From Paenibacillus nanensis (GTDB lineage Bacteria; Bacillota; Bacilli; Paenibacillales; Paenibacillaceae): a stretch of DNA of 64,000 bases. Where the stretch lies: positions 496,001 through 560,000 of the forward strand of contig NZ_QXQA01000001.1 in the NCBI RefSeq assembly GCF_003583765.1. Reading direction: 5' to 3'. Below, piece by piece: positions 7,664 through 17,446 of this stretch; position 1 is the first letter of the stretch; each line of letters starts with the position of its first letter. A model generated the notes under the pieces. The model had not been told where the DNA came from. It did no database searches and saw only the letters and a program-made list of their open reading frames with translations. The translations under genes and the position numbers were made by a program.

Positions 7664-10600
7664 GTGAGGGAAGAAGGACAGGTCTTTAACGAAATGCTCC
7701 ATAAGAAAGCCAGCAAGGTAAAGGGACGTTTGAGCCGGTTATGCGGATTAGTTGCTTCGTTGAACGAGAACTTTAGGAAGGAGCCCTTTTTGGAGGTTCA
7801 AGAAGAGCTCGAGAAGCTGACGCCCGGAGAGGATCGGAACGCAAAGCTAGAGCCGCTTGCCGAAACGCTGGATCTTCTGCTCGGCCGCGACGCCGGCGAT
7901 TTGTTGCGTTACGTCATCCGGCACAATCCGGAATATCCTTATGCAACGGGATATGCCAGGAGGCCGTTCCGAACGGCGGATTCCGAGGTGCAAATACCTG
8001 TCATTCTTAAAAAAATGGGTTCGATCCTTCATATGCACGGCAACGGATTTTCGCTCAACGCGTATTTAACCGACCGCCAATACAGTTACAATTATTACAG
8101 GCATCTAGATCCCATCATTAGCGAAAGGATCGCTTTCGAGCTGGACAACGGCAACGAGACGGTGAAAGAGGCGCTCCAAGATATTATATTTGGAGAAAAC
8201 CAGACGGCGCTGCTTACGAATGAGATGGTGAAGGGCATTTTCATGAGCCATGACGAATCGGCTTATCGAATGATTGGCGATTTGCTCATTGCCGCCCGTC
8301 TTCAAGAGGGACTTCGCCAGACCATTGTTGAGCGCATGGATGAAGGAACGTTGGCCGCGAACCTGTACATCCTCAAGATAATTATCGATAACGATTATAT
8401 TCGTTTCAGCTCAGTCGTGCGCGGTCTAAGCGTCTGGACGGGCTTGCCGTTAGAAGCCGCCAATTCTCGCGTCGCCCAAAAAATGCTGGATAAAGTGTAT
8501 GAGGCGCTAACCGACGATAAGCGCAGAGCGGAGGGGCTGAGCAGCCGCGATTCCATTGCATTGTATGCGTCGCTGTGGGCGACGGCCGTGCATGAGGAGC
8601 GGGATTTGGTTCGGGCGGTGGAAGCGATAATGAACCGCGGCGAGATCAACCAGAAAATCGTCGCGATGTATATTCTCGCCGACAGCCAGAACAGCGAGGT
8701 TCAATTTCGCATAGCCAGAGCGCATTTGGATGAGGCGGACCCCGAGCTGCAATATTGGATTTTGACGAACTATTGTTACTCCGTGGGCTACTTCTGGCAG
8801 CCGGAAGACGAAAAGTTTGCGATCACGCGAACGCCGCAATTGGCGGAGAAGACGGAACGCGAGCGGGATTTCCGGAAAATAAAAGATATGCTGCTCAGCA
8901 TAAACAACCGCAAATACGCGCAAGCCTCTAAAGCGCTGGAGCATATCCATGTCGAATACAACGCCGACCTCCCCTTTAAAAAGCTGCTGTATCTCATCGC
9001 CTATGATCGGGATACCCAATGGATTACGGAGCTGCTGCAGTGGGCGGATTGGATTAGCCCTGATGTCCGTATTGAATTTATCCGCTATTTTCTGGAGGAT
9101 ACGGATAACGCGAAGCAGCGGGCTTTTTTGTTAAGCTGTCTGAACGATAAAAGCATGAGGATAAGGGAAATCGCGCTTGAAAGAGTGAAAAGCATCGTTT
9201 TGCGCGAGGATGAGCTGAGCCCTATTATCGAGGTCCTCAAGCTAAAAACGGGCTCGCTTAGGCAGAATGCGATCGCTGTGCTGCTTGGCCAGCCGCCGGA
9301 GAATCAGGTAACGTCATTGACTAAGCTTCTGCAATCGCGCAACGAGCTTCAGCGGATCGCGGCGCTCGAGATCGCCGCTGAAATGAGCGATAAGGAGGAG
9401 CATTCGGCGCTGATGGAAAAGCTCCTTCCCCAAATTCATTCATTGCGGGATGTAACGGAAAGAGAGCGGCAATTTATCCGCAGGCTGGGCCGCAAAGACA
9501 ACTATACGCGGGAGAACGGCTTTGGTTTATTTGATCCGGCGCTTGCCGAGCAATGGCTGTGTGAGTGGCCCCAAATAAATGAACGGGAGCTGGACCGTTT
9601 ATTCCAAATGCCGGTCCAGTCCGTAAAAATGTTTTTGGAAGGGTTAGACCAATTAATACACAGTCATCGGTATTATGAATATGAGTACGAGCAATATGAC
9701 GGTTCAAAAACGACCTGCTTGCTGGGAGACCGGATGGAGCCGCTCAGCTGGGCCGGAAGAATTCGCGGCGGCAAAGCGTCGATTGAGGATTATCCTTTGC
9801 CCGAGGTATGGTCGCATTTCTTAGCTAAAAGCGGCTGGAAGACGGATGAATTGTTGTCGTTGGAAATTTTCTTTTACTCCCCTACGATTAACCAGTGGCT
9901 GGAAAGCTTGGGGGAAGCGGCGAAAAGGGATAAAGCAATCGAGCGCATTTTTCCGAAGGAATGGATGCGCAGCGTTGGAGAAATCGTTCAGGCATTAACG
10001 TTCAGAAAGCATGTCCGAGAGCTTATCGGTTTATATTTGCTGGAAAGCGATGAGCGGGACTTATTTGAAGCCGTCTATCCCGCCTATGTGATTTCGCTCA
10101 AAGTCGAATCGCAGCGGGATAAGGGAAAGGATGACCAAGGCTGGGGCCGCTATAGAGCGGGAGAGCCGTGGGCGCAGCTGGTGCGCAGCTCGATTTATGA
10201 CGCCGATTCGTTTCGGCGCTACTTCCACATCACTTATTTGAGAGAGCATGAGGTCAACGAAGAGAGCTTCCACACCGTCTTTCACAATACGGATTATGCC
10301 AGGGCATGCTGCGAAGGAATCATTGGCGAGAACGAGCTGCTTAAGGAATGGCTGACCGGCAAAGGCCGCGCGTCTTATATGCGGTACATCACGAGCGAAC
10401 GAAGCGTGGATGACGGACTCGGCCGGATCGATTGGAAGCCGATCTATGACAACATTATCGGGCGGCTCTTAGAAATTGAGCTGGAAAGAGGCGACTTGCC
10501 GACGGACGCCACCGAGCTGGTCAATTCCTTCCACCGTATAGAAGGAATGGCGTATTGGCTTAAATTGATAGACGGGCTTGGGAAAGACGCGTTTGTGCGG

Positions 10601-12562
10601 GGCTATATGTACGGACGCGGCGCCAACGCGACGAAGAAGGAGTCGTTCAGCTATTTGCTCCGCATTGCGCATCCGCTGCCAGGCGAAGACGCCCATACGC
10701 TGAGAGAGATGCTGAAAGGCACAAACATGCCGGAAAAGCGTCTGTTGGAAGCCGCTATGTACGCGCCGCAATGGATCGACATCGTCACGGAATATTTGGG
10801 CTGGGAAGGGCTTCGGACCGGAGCATGGTATTTCCATGCGCATGTGAACGAAGGATTTTCGAAGGAGAAGGAAGCGGTTGTAGCCCATTATTCGCCGATC
10901 GGGGCGAAGGATTTCAATGACGGCGCGTTCGATATCGAATGGTTTATGGACGCGTACCGCCAGCTTGGCGAGCAGCGGTTCGCTGTGCTTTATGATTGCG
11001 CCAAGTATATTTCGGGCGGGGCGAATCATCGAAGATCGCAATTATTCGCCGATGCCGTACTTGGCAGGCTCGATCCAAGCGCGATGAAAAAATCGGCGGA
11101 AGAGAAACGGAATAAGGATCATCTGCTTTGCTATAGCCTGATCCCGTTACAGGATGACGGGGGCAAGGATCTTCGGGAGCGGTACGATTTCATTCATCAG
11201 TTTCTCAAGCAGAGCAAATCGTTCGGCGCTCAGAGGCGCGCCAGCGAATCGACAGCGGCCGCTATTGCGTTAGGCAATTTAGCGCGTAATGCCGGCTTCA
11301 AAGACGTGATTCGGCTGACATGGGCCATGGAAGCAAACAAGGTTGCAGGTATGCGCGAGAGCTTTCAGCCGCATTCGCTGGATGAAGCGACAACCGCTGA
11401 GCTCACGGTCGATGAAAAAGGAAGCGCGGACATTCGAATTGTGCGCAAAGGCAAACCGTTAAAATCGGTGCCTTCCGATCTAAAGAAGCATCCCTATATC
11501 GAAATGCTGAAGGAACTGAAGTCAGAGCTGACGGACCAGTACCGACGCGCCAAGGCTGAGCTGGAACGTTCCATGGAGAAGGAAAGCGTTTTTTTGCCAA
11601 GCGAGCTGAAGGCGCTATGCGCGAATCCCGTCATTGAGCCGCTTGTCCGCGCTCTAGTCTTTCAAGCAGGCGAGAAGCTCGGCTTCTACAAGCCGGAGGG
11701 CGACTGCCTGACGGATGTAACCAATGGCGATACGCCAATCGGCGAGTCCGATGCGCTGCAGATAGCGCATCCTGTTCATTTGTACAAAAGCGGGAGATGG
11801 GGCGAATACCAGCAGTATGTTTTTGCAAGGCAGCTGCGGCAGCCGTTCAAGCAGGTATTCCGGGAGCTATACCTTCCCAATGCGGATGAGCTTGCAAGCG
11901 GCATGGTCAGCCGGAGATATGCGGGACATCAAGTCCAGCCAAGGAAAACGGCCGCGCTGCTGCGAAGCAGACGCTGGACAGTCAGCTATGAGGAAGGGCT
12001 CCAAAAGGTCGACTATACGCATAACGTTATAGCGGCGTTACATGCAATGGCGGACTGGTTCTCTCCTTCCGACGTAGAGGCTCCCGTTCTGGAAACCGTC
12101 CGGTTCTATGACCGTTCGACCTACAAGCCTGTGCCATTTGAGCAAATTCCGCCCGTTCTGTTCTCCGAAACGATGCGGGACGTCGATCTTGTCGTCAGCG
12201 TCGCCCATATTGGCGGCGTTGATCCGGAGGCAAGCTTGAGCACGGTCGAAATGAGAAAGGCGGTCGTTCAAGAGTCGCTGCGACTTCTTAAGCTTACGAA
12301 TGTTAGACTCGAAGGGAATTATGTCATAATCGACGGGAAGCTCGGCGGATACAGCGTGCATCTAGGAAGCGGAGTCGCGCATATGCAAGCCCGAGGGGCT
12401 CTGCATATTATCCCCGTTCACTCCCAGCATCGAGGCCGACTGTTTCTCCCGTTCCTGGACGAGGACCCAAGAACCGCAGAAATTTTGTCCAAAGTGGTAA
12501 TGCTTGCAGAGGATCATAAAATAAAGGATCCGCAAATTTTAAGCCAGCTGCGGATTAGTTAA
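7664..12562 (+). CDS. Giant DUF4132/DUF5724-type protein
   Basis: This 1632-residue soluble protein has no signal peptide or membrane segment. Residues about 1-330 resemble the DUF5724-type N-terminus; about 330-630 consist of helical HEAT-like repeats (for example MRIREIALERVKSIV and LRQNAIAVLLGQ). The last 350 residues carry the DUF4132/MolR-type signature: IAHPVHLYKSGRW, RQLRQPFKQVFRELYL, RYAGHQVQ and YSVHLGSGVAHM. Relatives include the E. coli YehI/MolR group; their biochemical role is not established. The start is GTG 7664 behind AAGGAGGAG; a GTG 21 bases upstream would translate the ribosome site itself into a run of Arg. It follows the small partner gene and ends at a strong terminator. 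The domain assignment is from sequence memory. Confidence 0.75.
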   Translation: MREEGQVFNEMLHKKASKVKGRLSRLCGLVASLNENFRKEPFLEVQEELEKLTPGEDRNAKLEPLAETLDLLLGRDAGDLLRYVIRHNPEYPYATGYARRPFRTADSEVQIPVILKKMGSILHMHGNGFSLNAYLTDRQYSYNYYRHLDPIISERIAFELDNGNETVKEALQDIIFGENQTALLTNEMVKGIFMSHDESAYRMIGDLLIAARLQEGLRQTIVERMDEGTLAANLYILKIIIDNDYIRFSSVVRGLSVWTGLPLEAANSRVAQKMLDKVYEALTDDKRRAEGLSSRDSIALYASLWATAVHEERDLVRAVEAIMNRGEINQKIVAMYILADSQNSEVQFRIARAHLDEADPELQYWILTNYCYSVGYFWQPEDEKFAITRTPQLAEKTERERDFRKIKDMLLSINNRKYAQASKALEHIHVEYNADLPFKKLLYLIAYDRDTQWITELLQWADWISPDVRIEFIRYFLEDTDNAKQRAFLLSCLNDKSMRIREIALERVKSIVLREDELSPIIEVLKLKTGSLRQNAIAVLLGQPPENQVTSLTKLLQSRNELQRIAALEIAAEMSDKEEHSALMEKLLPQIHSLRDVTERERQFIRRLGRKDNYTRENGFGLFDPALAEQWLCEWPQINERELDRLFQMPVQSVKMFLEGLDQLIHSHRYYEYEYEQYDGSKTTCLLGDRMEPLSWAGRIRGGKASIEDYPLPEVWSHFLAKSGWKTDELLSLEIFFYSPTINQWLESLGEAAKRDKAIERIFPKEWMRSVGEIVQALTFRKHVRELIGLYLLESDERDLFEAVYPAYVISLKVESQRDKGKDDQGWGRYRAGEPWAQLVRSSIYDADSFRRYFHITYLREHEVNEESFHTVFHNTDYARACCEGIIGENELLKEWLTGKGRASYMRYITSERSVDDGLGRIDWKPIYDNIIGRLLEIELERGDLPTDATELVNSFHRIEGMAYWLKLIDGLGKDAFVRGYMYGRGANATKKESFSYLLRIAHPLPGEDAHTLREMLKGTNMPEKRLLEAAMYAPQWIDIVTEYLGWEGLRTGAWYFHAHVNEGFSKEKEAVVAHYSPIGAKDFNDGAFDIEWFMDAYRQLGEQRFAVLYDCAKYISGGANHRRSQLFADAVLGRLDPSAMKKSAEEKRNKDHLLCYSLIPLQDDGGKDLRERYDFIHQFLKQSKSFGAQRRASESTAAAIALGNLARNAGFKDVIRLTWAMEANKVAGMRESFQPHSLDEATTAELTVDEKGSADIRIVRKGKPLKSVPSDLKKHPYIEMLKELKSELTDQYRRAKAELERSMEKESVFLPSELKALCANPVIEPLVRALVFQAGEKLGFYKPEGDCLTDVTNGDTPIGESDALQIAHPVHLYKSGRWGEYQQYVFARQLRQPFKQVFRELYLPNADELASGMVSRRYAGHQVQPRKTAALLRSRRWTVSYEEGLQKVDYTHNVIAALHAMADWFSPSDVEAPVLETVRFYDRSTYKPVPFEQIPPVLFSETMRDVDLVVSVAHIGGVDPEASLSTVEMRKAVVQESLRLLKLTNVRLEGNYVIIDGKLGGYSVHLGSGVAHMQARGALHIIPVHSQHRGRLFLPFLDEDPRTAEILSKVVMLAEDHKIKDPQILSQLRIS

Positions 12563-12567
12563 TCGCG

Positions 12568-12596
12568 AGCCCTGTTCCCGCTTCGGGAGCGGGGCT
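12568..12596 (+). terminator. Rho-independent terminator of the DUF4132 operon
   Basis: A 13-bp stem with two G-T pairs (12568-12580 with 12584-12596) closes a CTT loop and is followed by TTT. It begins six bases after the stop codon. Confidence 0.9.
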
Positions 12597-12679
12597 TTTC
12601 GTTCGCGCATCGAATACCGCAATTTAAATCAAAAATTAGCGGTTAGGAACGTGTTATTCTTCATACAAGAGGTGATCAC

Positions 12680-13585
12680 GTGAGCTACCATCCTCAACTT
12701 GTTCAAGCCCTGCATTTCGTCGAGACGAATTTGGAGGAAGAGTTGACCCTTGAGAGCGTTGCGGCCGCAGCGGGCTTCTCCATGTACCATTTCCATCGTA
12801 TCTTCCTAAGCCAGATAGGCATGAGCGTTGCGGACTATATCCGGTCGAGGAGGCTGGCCACTGCTTCGGCACTGCTAATCTATTCGGAGGAAAACATTAT
12901 CAGCATCGCGTTCAGGTGCCGCTTCGAATCACAAGAAGCGTTCACCCGCGCATTCAAGAAGGAATTCGGCATGCCTCCGGGCCGTTACCGGAAGGTGATG
13001 GGCACCGTTCGGCAGCGCCCCAAGACTCGAGAGGAGAGAGCGGATATGAAAGAAGCGGGAACGATTAAAGGCTGGTTGTTAAGCGGGAGCGATCCGGCGC
13101 ATTACGAGATGGGGATTGACCGGGAGACCGTGCATATGGGCAAGGTGTCCGGTTATTTGAAGTCGATAACCGCAACGTCGGAGACGCAATTCGCGACGGT
13201 CATGCAGCAATTCAAATCGGACAAATACAAAGGGGAACGGATTCGTCTATCGGCCTTCGTGAAAGCGGAGAACGTGGAGCATTTCGCCGGATTATGGATG
13301 AGAGTGGACAATGCGGAAGGCGATACGATCCAGTTCGATAATATGAGCAACAGGCCTATCAATGGCAGTTTGCCGTGGCAGCATTATTCGGTCGTGCTGG
13401 ACGTGCCGGCGGACAGCGCCTCGATATCGTTCGGCATTCTTCTGACGGGCAGAGGAAAAGTATGGATGGACGGCTTCTCCTTTGAAGCCGTCGATCTGAA
13501 GACGCCGAGCACGAATATGCAGCTGGGAGCGGATCCGGGTCTAAGGGACGAGCCGGAAAACTTATCCTTTGAAGAGAGCGAATAG
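12680..13585 (+). CDS. AraC family transcriptional regulator with C-terminal beta domain
   Basis: This 301-residue protein has its AraC DNA-binding domain at the N-terminus (about 8-108), with both helix-turn-helix units: LTLESVAAAAGFSMYHFHRIF and ISIAFRCRFESQEAFTRAFKKEFGMPPGRYR. This resembles Rob/SoxS-like proteins that place an effector domain after the HTH. Residues about 130-280 form a beta-rich domain (KVSGYLKSI, VKAENVEHFAGLWMRVDN, VWMDGFSFEAV) that looks like a galactose-binding-type jelly roll, so the ligand could be a carbohydrate or similar small molecule; this is inference. The GTG start follows AGAGGTGAT. The gene is monocistronic and ends at a bidirectional terminator shared with the ABC exporter genes. 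Confidence 0.85.
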   Translation: MSYHPQLVQALHFVETNLEEELTLESVAAAAGFSMYHFHRIFLSQIGMSVADYIRSRRLATASALLIYSEENIISIAFRCRFESQEAFTRAFKKEFGMPPGRYRKVMGTVRQRPKTREERADMKEAGTIKGWLLSGSDPAHYEMGIDRETVHMGKVSGYLKSITATSETQFATVMQQFKSDKYKGERIRLSAFVKAENVEHFAGLWMRVDNAEGDTIQFDNMSNRPINGSLPWQHYSVVLDVPADSASISFGILLTGRGKVWMDGFSFEAVDLKTPSTNMQLGADPGLRDEPENLSFEESE

Positions 13586-13595
13586 CAAGAACGAG

Positions 13596-13619
13596 ACGGG
13601 AGCGGCCGACCGCTCCCGT
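13596..13619. terminator. Bidirectional terminator
   Basis: ACGGGAGCGG (13596-13605) pairs with CCGCTCCCGT (13610-13619) around CCGA, followed by TTTATAT on the plus strand. It separates the AraC gene from the convergent ABC exporter operon, whose last stop lies at 13621. Confidence 0.85.
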
Positions 13620-13620
13620 T

Positions 13621-15468
13621 TTATATGGAATGCGCGACCTCCGAATCGCTTCTCTCCATTTGTTCCCACAGACGCCGGTACACGCCGTTCTCCAGCAGAA
13701 GGAGCTCGCGGTGCGTCCCTTTCTCCATGATGACACCGTTCTCCATCGCGATAATCGTATCGGCTTCCTGAACGGTTGACAGCCGGTGGGCGATGACAAG
13801 TACGGCGCTTCCGCGTTTTCTTGCTCGCTGCAGCACGGCTTCCATTACGCGGCGCTCCGTATCCAGATCAAGAGCGGAGGTCGCTTCGTCGAATATCCAT
13901 ACCGGACGATCGGCCAATATCGCTCGGGCGATTGCCAGCCTCTGTCTCTGGCCTCCGCTTAAGGAGCTGCCGTGTTCTTTTAGAAGGGTGTCGTATCCGT
14001 CAGGGAGCGCTTGAATAAAGGCATGCGCTTCAGCCGCGACTGCGGCTTGAATGATTTCTTCGTCGCTGGCGTCGGGCTTCGCCATTAGCAAGTTGTCCCG
14101 GATTGTCCCGGCGAACAGATAAGGGTTTTGCGGCACGTACGCTACATACTGTCTAGCTCTCTCGGCATCATGCAGGGTGGACTCGCCGCAAATTTTCACC
14201 TCGCCTTGAAGGGGGAACAGCAGTCCCGCGCCCAGCTTGGCGACCGTCGATTTGCCGGAGCCGCTGGAGCCAACAATCGCGATGAAGGCGGCGGGTTTAA
14301 TCGATAAGTGAAATCCGCTGAGCAGAGTCTCCGTGCTTGAACCCGGCCGGTCCTCCTGCTCTTGCTGCTGCTGAATACCGGCATTCTCTTCATAGCGGAA
14401 CGCAAGGTTTATCCATGCAAGAGAAGCTCCTGCCGCATCGCCTTTAACCGTCGGCTCGAGGTATTGGGAGGCGGGCTCCGTCTTCACCCGCCAAATGCCG
14501 GCGATCCTTGCCGCGGCGCCTTTGGCCTCCTGCGCTTCGCCCCAAAGCCTGCCAAGATTGAGAAGCGGGTTGTATACCCTCCATATGAGAACAAAAAAGG
14601 CCATCAGCGCGCCAAGCTGGATTTTGCCTTCAACCGCCAGCCAAGCCACAATCAGGATCGTGCCCCAAGTAATGAATAGGGCGGAAGTGACCGACACGCC
14701 GTGCACGAGCTGCTGCCACCACATTCGGCGCATATATAGCGCATTCAGCTTTTTACGTTCCGCGAGGAAGCGTTCCGTCATCCAGTCTTGCGCATCGAAT
14801 GCGCGGAGCATTTCCATTCCTTGCAGCGCGTCCTGCTGGCATTGCTTAACCACGCTTTCCTGATCGGCCGCATCCTTGGCGACCCGATGCAGACGGTGCC
14901 GCAGAAGATGGCTGCCAAGCAGGCTTAGAGGCATTAAGATCATCGTGCCCAACGCCACTTGCCAATGCAGCGTCAGCATGTACACGCAGGCCAGCAATAA
15001 TAGAATCATCTGGCTGCCCATATTATTGAATACGGTTACAAGCAGCTGCGTCACTTTATTGGAGTCCCACGTAATCCGCTGGGAGAGATCTGCGGAATGG
15101 GAAGCTTGAGCGTTCTCTAACGGCAGTCTCTGCGTATGGTCCACAAGGTCCATGGCGATGTTGCGGTGCAGGATGCTGACGTTGTTTTGCTTCAAATAAT
15201 GTCCTAAAATGCCTAGCGCATTGAGCGATAGCAGCACAACGTTGAATCCAACCAGCAAATAACCCACTTGAGAGAGGTCGCCGGACTCCAGCCTATTAAA
15301 ATACATTTCCAGCAAATAAGGAATCAGCATTTGGACAACGATGTCACCCATACAAAATAAGAGGGCGAGTACAAATAATAGCTTGCCGGGGCCCATTCGG
15401 CTCCACAGCAGCGGGATTAGCTCCCGGATCCGGGGGCTGGCGCTAATCGGGGACGTTTTTATCTTCAT
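13621..15468 (-). CDS. ABC exporter half-transporter, second gene of pair
   Basis: This 615-residue protein has an N-terminal six-helix transmembrane domain (about 20-330) fused to an ATPase domain. Walker A is IVGSSGSGKSTVAKLG, the signature is LSGGQRQR, Walker B is VWIFDEATSALD with the catalytic Glu, and the switch His is in VIAHRLSTVQ. It is the type-IV exporter fold of MsbA, Sav1866 and LmrCD. A Gln/Glu-rich linker lies between the domains. Its ATG overlaps the stop of the upstream half-transporter as TAATG, so the two are coupled and very likely form a heterodimer. Both subunits keep all catalytic motifs, so both ATP sites should be active. Cargo unknown; drugs, lipids or peptides are all possible. 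Confidence 0.88.
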   Translation of the reverse strand: MKIKTSPISASPRIRELIPLLWSRMGPGKLLFVLALLFCMGDIVVQMLIPYLLEMYFNRLESGDLSQVGYLLVGFNVVLLSLNALGILGHYLKQNNVSILHRNIAMDLVDHTQRLPLENAQASHSADLSQRITWDSNKVTQLLVTVFNNMGSQMILLLLACVYMLTLHWQVALGTMILMPLSLLGSHLLRHRLHRVAKDAADQESVVKQCQQDALQGMEMLRAFDAQDWMTERFLAERKKLNALYMRRMWWQQLVHGVSVTSALFITWGTILIVAWLAVEGKIQLGALMAFFVLIWRVYNPLLNLGRLWGEAQEAKGAAARIAGIWRVKTEPASQYLEPTVKGDAAGASLAWINLAFRYEENAGIQQQQEQEDRPGSSTETLLSGFHLSIKPAAFIAIVGSSGSGKSTVAKLGAGLLFPLQGEVKICGESTLHDAERARQYVAYVPQNPYLFAGTIRDNLLMAKPDASDEEIIQAAVAAEAHAFIQALPDGYDTLLKEHGSSLSGGQRQRLAIARAILADRPVWIFDEATSALDLDTERRVMEAVLQRARKRGSAVLVIAHRLSTVQEADTIIAMENGVIMEKGTHRELLLLENGVYRRLWEQMERSDSEVAHSI

Positions 15469-17249
15469 TAAGCTAATCCTCCTTCCGCTGCATCCGCCCA
15501 GTCGCCCGCTTGAACGAGCGCGGCGTAACGGCCCTGCAGGCTCATGAGCTCTCCGTGCGTGCCGGCCTCAACAACACGGCCGTCTTCCACGTAAAGGATG
15601 CAATCGGCGTCTCGTACGGTAGATAAGCGGTGGGCGACTACAATAACCGTGCGGTCCCGCATGATCGAGCGAAGCGATTCCTGCATGAGCGCCTCATTGG
15701 CGGCGTCGAGCGCGGATGTCGGTTCGTCCAACAGCAGAATGCGGGGGTTGCGGACGTAAGCCCGGGCTAACGCCAAACGCTGCTGCTGTCCCCCTGACAG
15801 TCTTCCGCCTCCTTCGCCAAGACGGTGATTATACCCGTCAGGCAGCGTCTCGATGAAGGAATGGGCATTCGCGAGCAACGCGGCTTCCCGCACTTCCTCA
15901 TCGCTCGCATTCAGCTTGCCGATTCGAATATTTTCGGCTACTGTGGCGTCGAGCATGGCGGCGTTTTGCGGGAGGTAAGCGGCCGTTTCCCGCCATGCCC
16001 TCCAATTGTTCGGATTCAGTTCAACGTTCCCGTACCGGATAGATCCGGAATCCGGCGGATATAAGCCGAGGAGCAGCTTGAGCAGCGTGCTCTTTCCGCT
16101 GCCGCTGGGGCCGACGACGGCGGTTGTGCGGCCGTGCCGGAAGGTCGCGGTGAACTGCTGAAGCACGGGCATACCGCCATATTGGAAGGCCACGTTCTCC
16201 AGCTGAATATCGGCCCGTTCGGGCAGATCGGGTGCATGATTCATCGTTGCATGGCTCGAAGAGGGCGCGGCTCGCGCAGGTTCTTCGGCTAACTCGAGCA
16301 CGCGTCCGGCATGGGCAAGCGAGTCCTGTACGGCCGCCCACGTGTTGGCTAAATAGGCAAGCGGAAATACGATGCGTTCATAGGACAGTATAAACGCGGC
16401 TATCGCGCCGATGCCGAGCGTTCCTTGGGTGACCATCCAGGCGCCCATGCCAAGAACATATGCTTGACCGAGCGAAAACCCGGCCCCGACCGATGCGTTC
16501 ATCACGCTTCGAAGCACGTCCGTCCGAAGCCAGCGCTTTCTTGTCGCTTCCCAGGCTGCTTCCCATCTTTTGTTGAAATGGGGACGGAGTCCATAGCTGC
16601 GGGCAACCTCAGCTCCCTGCAGTTGATCGAGCAGCGCTGCGTCCGTTACCGCCTGATTCTCATTGGTGCGTTCTTGATTGGTTCGAATCGGCTTGCTCAG
16701 CCAATTGCTGAGGAGGGGGATGAGCAGAGCGGCAACGATTGCGCCGGCCATGAGCTCCCAAGTGAGAATGGTCAGATAGGCGAATAAAAACACGATCGAA
16801 AGAACGTTTTGCACCAGCTCGGGCAGCTTTTGGTTCATGCCGGTCTGGGCGCTGACGGCGGACTGATTCAGCCGCTGCAGCTTATCCCCGGTATGCCAGC
16901 CGCTAAACTTGGCAAGGCGCATGACGAACAGGTTGTTCAGCACGTCCCGCTGCAAATCCAAGGTTGTGTTGTTGGACAGCCGCTGCATAAGGAAAGCTTG
17001 TGCCGTCACGATGGTTACCTCAGCTGCAAACACGGCGCCGAACCATATCGCGGCCGTCTGCAGCGCGCCGCTGTCCAGGGCGTAGGCTGCGTCGAATAAC
17101 AGCCGCATCGCCTCAGCCCACCCGACAGGGAGCAGAGAAGCCGCAACAGCCATCGCGCTGACACCTGCGTAGGAGAGGCCGTGTCGTTTGGCTCGCCTTA
17201 GCATGTGTAGAATAATTGAAAGAGAACTTCGTTTTACAGATGTATCCAA
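15468..17249 (-). CDS. ABC exporter half-transporter, first gene of pair
   Basis: This 593-residue partner of the following gene has a transmembrane domain of about 330 residues and an ATPase with Walker A VVGPSGSGKSTLLKLL, signature LSGGQQQR, Walker B ILLLDEPTSALD and switch His in VVAHRLSTV. The start is taken as TTG at 17249 because GGAGG stands 7 bases before it; longer forms beginning at 17300 would add an unlikely segment containing the ribosome site. The operon has only these two genes. No regulator is adjacent on the same strand, though the convergent AraC gene at 12680 is a neighbour. Cargo unknown. Confidence 0.85.
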   Translation of the reverse strand: MDTSVKRSSLSIILHMLRRAKRHGLSYAGVSAMAVAASLLPVGWAEAMRLLFDAAYALDSGALQTAAIWFGAVFAAEVTIVTAQAFLMQRLSNNTTLDLQRDVLNNLFVMRLAKFSGWHTGDKLQRLNQSAVSAQTGMNQKLPELVQNVLSIVFLFAYLTILTWELMAGAIVAALLIPLLSNWLSKPIRTNQERTNENQAVTDAALLDQLQGAEVARSYGLRPHFNKRWEAAWEATRKRWLRTDVLRSVMNASVGAGFSLGQAYVLGMGAWMVTQGTLGIGAIAAFILSYERIVFPLAYLANTWAAVQDSLAHAGRVLELAEEPARAAPSSSHATMNHAPDLPERADIQLENVAFQYGGMPVLQQFTATFRHGRTTAVVGPSGSGKSTLLKLLLGLYPPDSGSIRYGNVELNPNNWRAWRETAAYLPQNAAMLDATVAENIRIGKLNASDEEVREAALLANAHSFIETLPDGYNHRLGEGGGRLSGGQQQRLALARAYVRNPRILLLDEPTSALDAANEALMQESLRSIMRDRTVIVVAHRLSTVRDADCILYVEDGRVVEAGTHGELMSLQGRYAALVQAGDWADAAEGGLA

Positions 17250-17446
17250 CTTCGCACCTCCGCAACGATTTCTACCGCCTATCATGCCATAAAATAGCAT
17301 TTTGATATAGCTGCTGGGGATTGATGTTCGGATCGGACTTAAGACGGAGGAGAGCTTAAATTACAGGTATCGGGTCAGTCGAAGAGAGGGGAGTAGCGCG
17401 TAATTGATGCCGGGGGTTGGCCGAGGAGCCTTTCAAGCCCCTCAGC

